Below are positions 22,455 through 23,812 of a stretch of DNA of 23,812 bases, piece after piece. The position numbers and the translations under genes are program-made. Location of the stretch: contig JBAZTO010000055.1 in NCBI GenBank assembly GCA_041661865.1, positions 1-23,812 on the forward strand, written 5' to 3'. How positions within the stretch are numbered: position 1 is the stretch's first letter; each line of letters opens with the position of its first letter. Below the pieces are notes generated by a model that was given only the letters and a program-made list of their open reading frames with translations, was not told the DNA's origin and made no database searches. This DNA is from JBAZTO01 sp041661865 (lineage in GTDB: Bacteria > Planctomycetota > Phycisphaerae > SM23-33).

Positions 22455-22916
22455 ATGAAAGCACTCCAACTCCTCACCCAGACCAACGACAGTGCCGCGC
22501 CGCTGCTGGCGCGCCTCACGCTGGGCCTCGTCATGTTCCCCCACGGCGCCCAGAAGGCGCTCGGCTGGTTCGGCGGCTACGGCTACGAAGGCACGATGGG
22601 CTACTTCACCGGCACGCTGCACATCCCGGCCCTGTTCGCGTTCCTGGCGATCGCGGCCGAGTTCGCCGGCTCGATCGCGCTGGTCGCGGGCCTGTTCAGC
22701 CGCGTCGCCGCGGCCGGCCTGGCCGTCGTCATGGCCGTCGCGGTCCTGCTGGGCCACCTGGCGAACGGCTTTTTCATGAACTGGAATGGCAACCAGAAGG
22801 GCGAGGGTTACGAATACCACCTGCTCGTCCTCGGTCTCGCGCTGATCGTGATGATCTACGGCGCCGGCCGGGCTTCGCTCGACACGCTCATCGCCCGCCG
22901 CACCGGCGGGAAGTGA
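22455..22916 (+). CDS. DoxX family membrane protein, 153 aa
   Basis: Four predicted membrane helices (about 14-33, 57-79, 84-105 and 121-139). The family marks are LARLTLGLVMFPHGAQKALGWF near the N-terminus and AEFAGSIALVAGLFSRVAA in the middle. A soluble loop with NWNGNQKGEGYEYH lies between helices 3 and 4. DoxX-type proteins are small inner-membrane proteins linked to oxidative or quinone stress and electron transfer. They are frequently found with pirin and LysR genes. The ATG at 22455 begins the conserved region. Separated from the flavoprotein by two REP-like elements, so its expression may be partly uncoupled. Confidence 0.92.
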   Translation: MKALQLLTQTNDSAAPLLARLTLGLVMFPHGAQKALGWFGGYGYEGTMGYFTGTLHIPALFAFLAIAAEFAGSIALVAGLFSRVAAAGLAVVMAVAVLLGHLANGFFMNWNGNQKGEGYEYHLLVLGLALIVMIYGAGRASLDTLIARRTGGK

Positions 22917-23198
22917 GCGGGGGGCGAAGCCGGAAGCGGGCTGCTCCGCTGCGCTTCACCACGCCATCTCCGCTTGCCTCGCTCCGTCAGCTTTCAGCCA
23001 GCCCGAGGGTCTCACCGCAAAAACCCCGGCCTTCCGGGCCTGCCTGCTTCAGCGCCGGGGCGACGGCGGGGGGTTGCATCGGGGAAAGTGCCGACGTGCC
23101 GGAAGTGGTTTGGTCGCCGCCCTTCTTCTCGACTCCCTCTTCGCCGGCGTCACCTTGTTTCTGTTACGCCGGTGTGACCGACGGTCATCCCCCACTCC
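22917..23198. other. Intergenic region, nothing recognised
   Basis: About 280 bases with no supported gene. There are small inverted repeats (CCCGG-CCTT-CCGGG at about 23027-23040; GTCACC...GGTGTGAC near 23150-23178). The latter, just before the lipoprotein start, could be a control site, but this is weak. Confidence 0.35.
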
Positions 23199-23657
23199 AT
23201 GAATAAGTCCCTTTTTGCCCTGGCGGCCGCGCTGCTGTTCGCGGGCTGCACCACCCTCCAACCGCCGGCCGTCAGCCTCGTGAACGTCCAGCTGGGCGCG
23301 GCGACCGCGCTCGAGACCAACGCGCAGTTCACCCTCCGCCTGACGAATGAAACGCCCGAGCCGCTCATGCTCAACGGCGGCGCCTTCAAGATTTACCTCG
23401 ACGGCCACTTCGTCGGCGACGGCGTGAGCGCCGAGACGCTCACCCTGCCCCGCTTCAGCTCCGGCACGATGACCGTGAGCGTGCACCTGAGCCACTGGCG
23501 CCTCGCCAGCCGCATCCGGCCCCTGCTCGATTCCCGGCGCTTCGACTACCGGATCGCCGGCAAGCTCTACGCCACCCAGCCCGCCGGCACCCTCCGGGTC
23601 AGCGAGGAAGGCCGGCTGGACCTGAATGAATTGAGGCCAACGTCCCGGGATAACTAG
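23199..23657 (+). CDS. LEA14/WHy-like lipoprotein, 152 aa
   Basis: The lipoprotein signal MNKSLFALAAALLFAGC ends in the lipobox FAGC with C17 as the lipidated residue. The mature part is one LEA_2/WHy-type beta-sandwich: VSLVNVQLGAATALETNAQF, then LRLTNETPEPLMLNGGAFKIYL, then GVSAETLTLPRFSSGTMTVSV. Such small lipoproteins are widespread in Gram-negative bacteria and may be desiccation or stress related, but their role is not established. It is monocistronic here; an inverted repeat (CTCCGGCGGAG) about 45 bases past the stop may end the transcript. Confidence 0.85.
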   Translation: MNKSLFALAAALLFAGCTTLQPPAVSLVNVQLGAATALETNAQFTLRLTNETPEPLMLNGGAFKIYLDGHFVGDGVSAETLTLPRFSSGTMTVSVHLSHWRLASRIRPLLDSRRFDYRIAGKLYATQPAGTLRVSEEGRLDLNELRPTSRDN

Positions 23658-23812
23658 ACCGCTGATGGCAGGGCGTCTAGCGCTTGGCGCTGGTTTGACA
23701 TCCTCCGGCGGAGCCGGGCCTTTGATTCAACGCCACGGCACGAAGGGCCAAGGGCCGGTGTTCTGTCGGGTAAGTCCGTTTCATAGTGTAGGAGCCTGCT
23801 TGCAGGCGATTT

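Overview
The window is about 23.8 kb of GC-rich bacterial DNA. Dispersed palindromic repeats, frequent absence of a clear Shine-Dalgarno, and a clade-III-type phosphofructokinase with a GGGGT loop suggest Verrucomicrobiota, perhaps Opitutaceae-like. This is inference: no rRNA or other taxonomic marker is present. The first and last 53 bases are identical and run into the arm of a 24-bp inverted repeat. The piece is therefore either a closed circle of about 23,759 bp or, more likely given its chromosomal gene content, a contig broken in a dispersed repeat.

Layout. (i) 1-2543, minus strand: a PIN/NYN-like nuclease with a C-terminal winged-helix-like tail, a short remnant of a DUF1016/YhcG nuclease gene, and a secreted PL9-like parallel beta-helix polysaccharide lyase. 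(ii) 3057-4873, minus: a DUF3800 protein, a HEPN-like protein with an R-x4-H motif, and a small secreted protein of unknown function. (iii) 4953-17348, minus: an expanded type I restriction-modification locus. In transcription order it holds a DUF4062-GHKL ATPase (copy 2), a possible small membrane protein, a spacer, hsdM, hsdS, a PDDEXK_4-type nuclease, a 33-codon mini-ORF, a NucS/DUF91-type nuclease with an N-terminal reader-like domain, a second DUF4062-GHKL ATPase (copy 1), an iterated-repeat spacer and hsdR. Many of these genes overlap or abut. (iv) 17428-18574: a repeat-rich stretch with one small conserved-looking hypothetical gene. (v) 18575-23657: chromosomal-type genes, namely a PPi- or ATP-dependent 6-phosphofructokinase, then a LysR regulator divergent from pirin, a 38-aa hydrophobic mini-ORF, a flavodoxin-fold quinone reductase, two tandem REP-like elements and DoxX, and finally a LEA14/WHy-like lipoprotein.

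How the parts may work together. HsdM, HsdS and HsdR form a complete restriction-modification enzyme. Packed between hsdS and hsdR are two further predicted PD-(D/E)XK nucleases and a DUF4062-ATPase, so the locus looks like a type I system carrying an embedded second effector module. Two of the accessory genes are each preceded by a tiny reading frame that begins like an HsdR protein, from two different HsdR families, and then breaks off. The copy-2 ATPase cassette is bracketed by 75-bp direct repeats that differ at one base. Together these suggest repeated gene turnover at the 5' end of hsdR. The LysR-pirin-flavoprotein-DoxX group is a plausible quinone or electrophile stress regulon, with a near-perfect 18-bp palindrome in the divergent promoter region.
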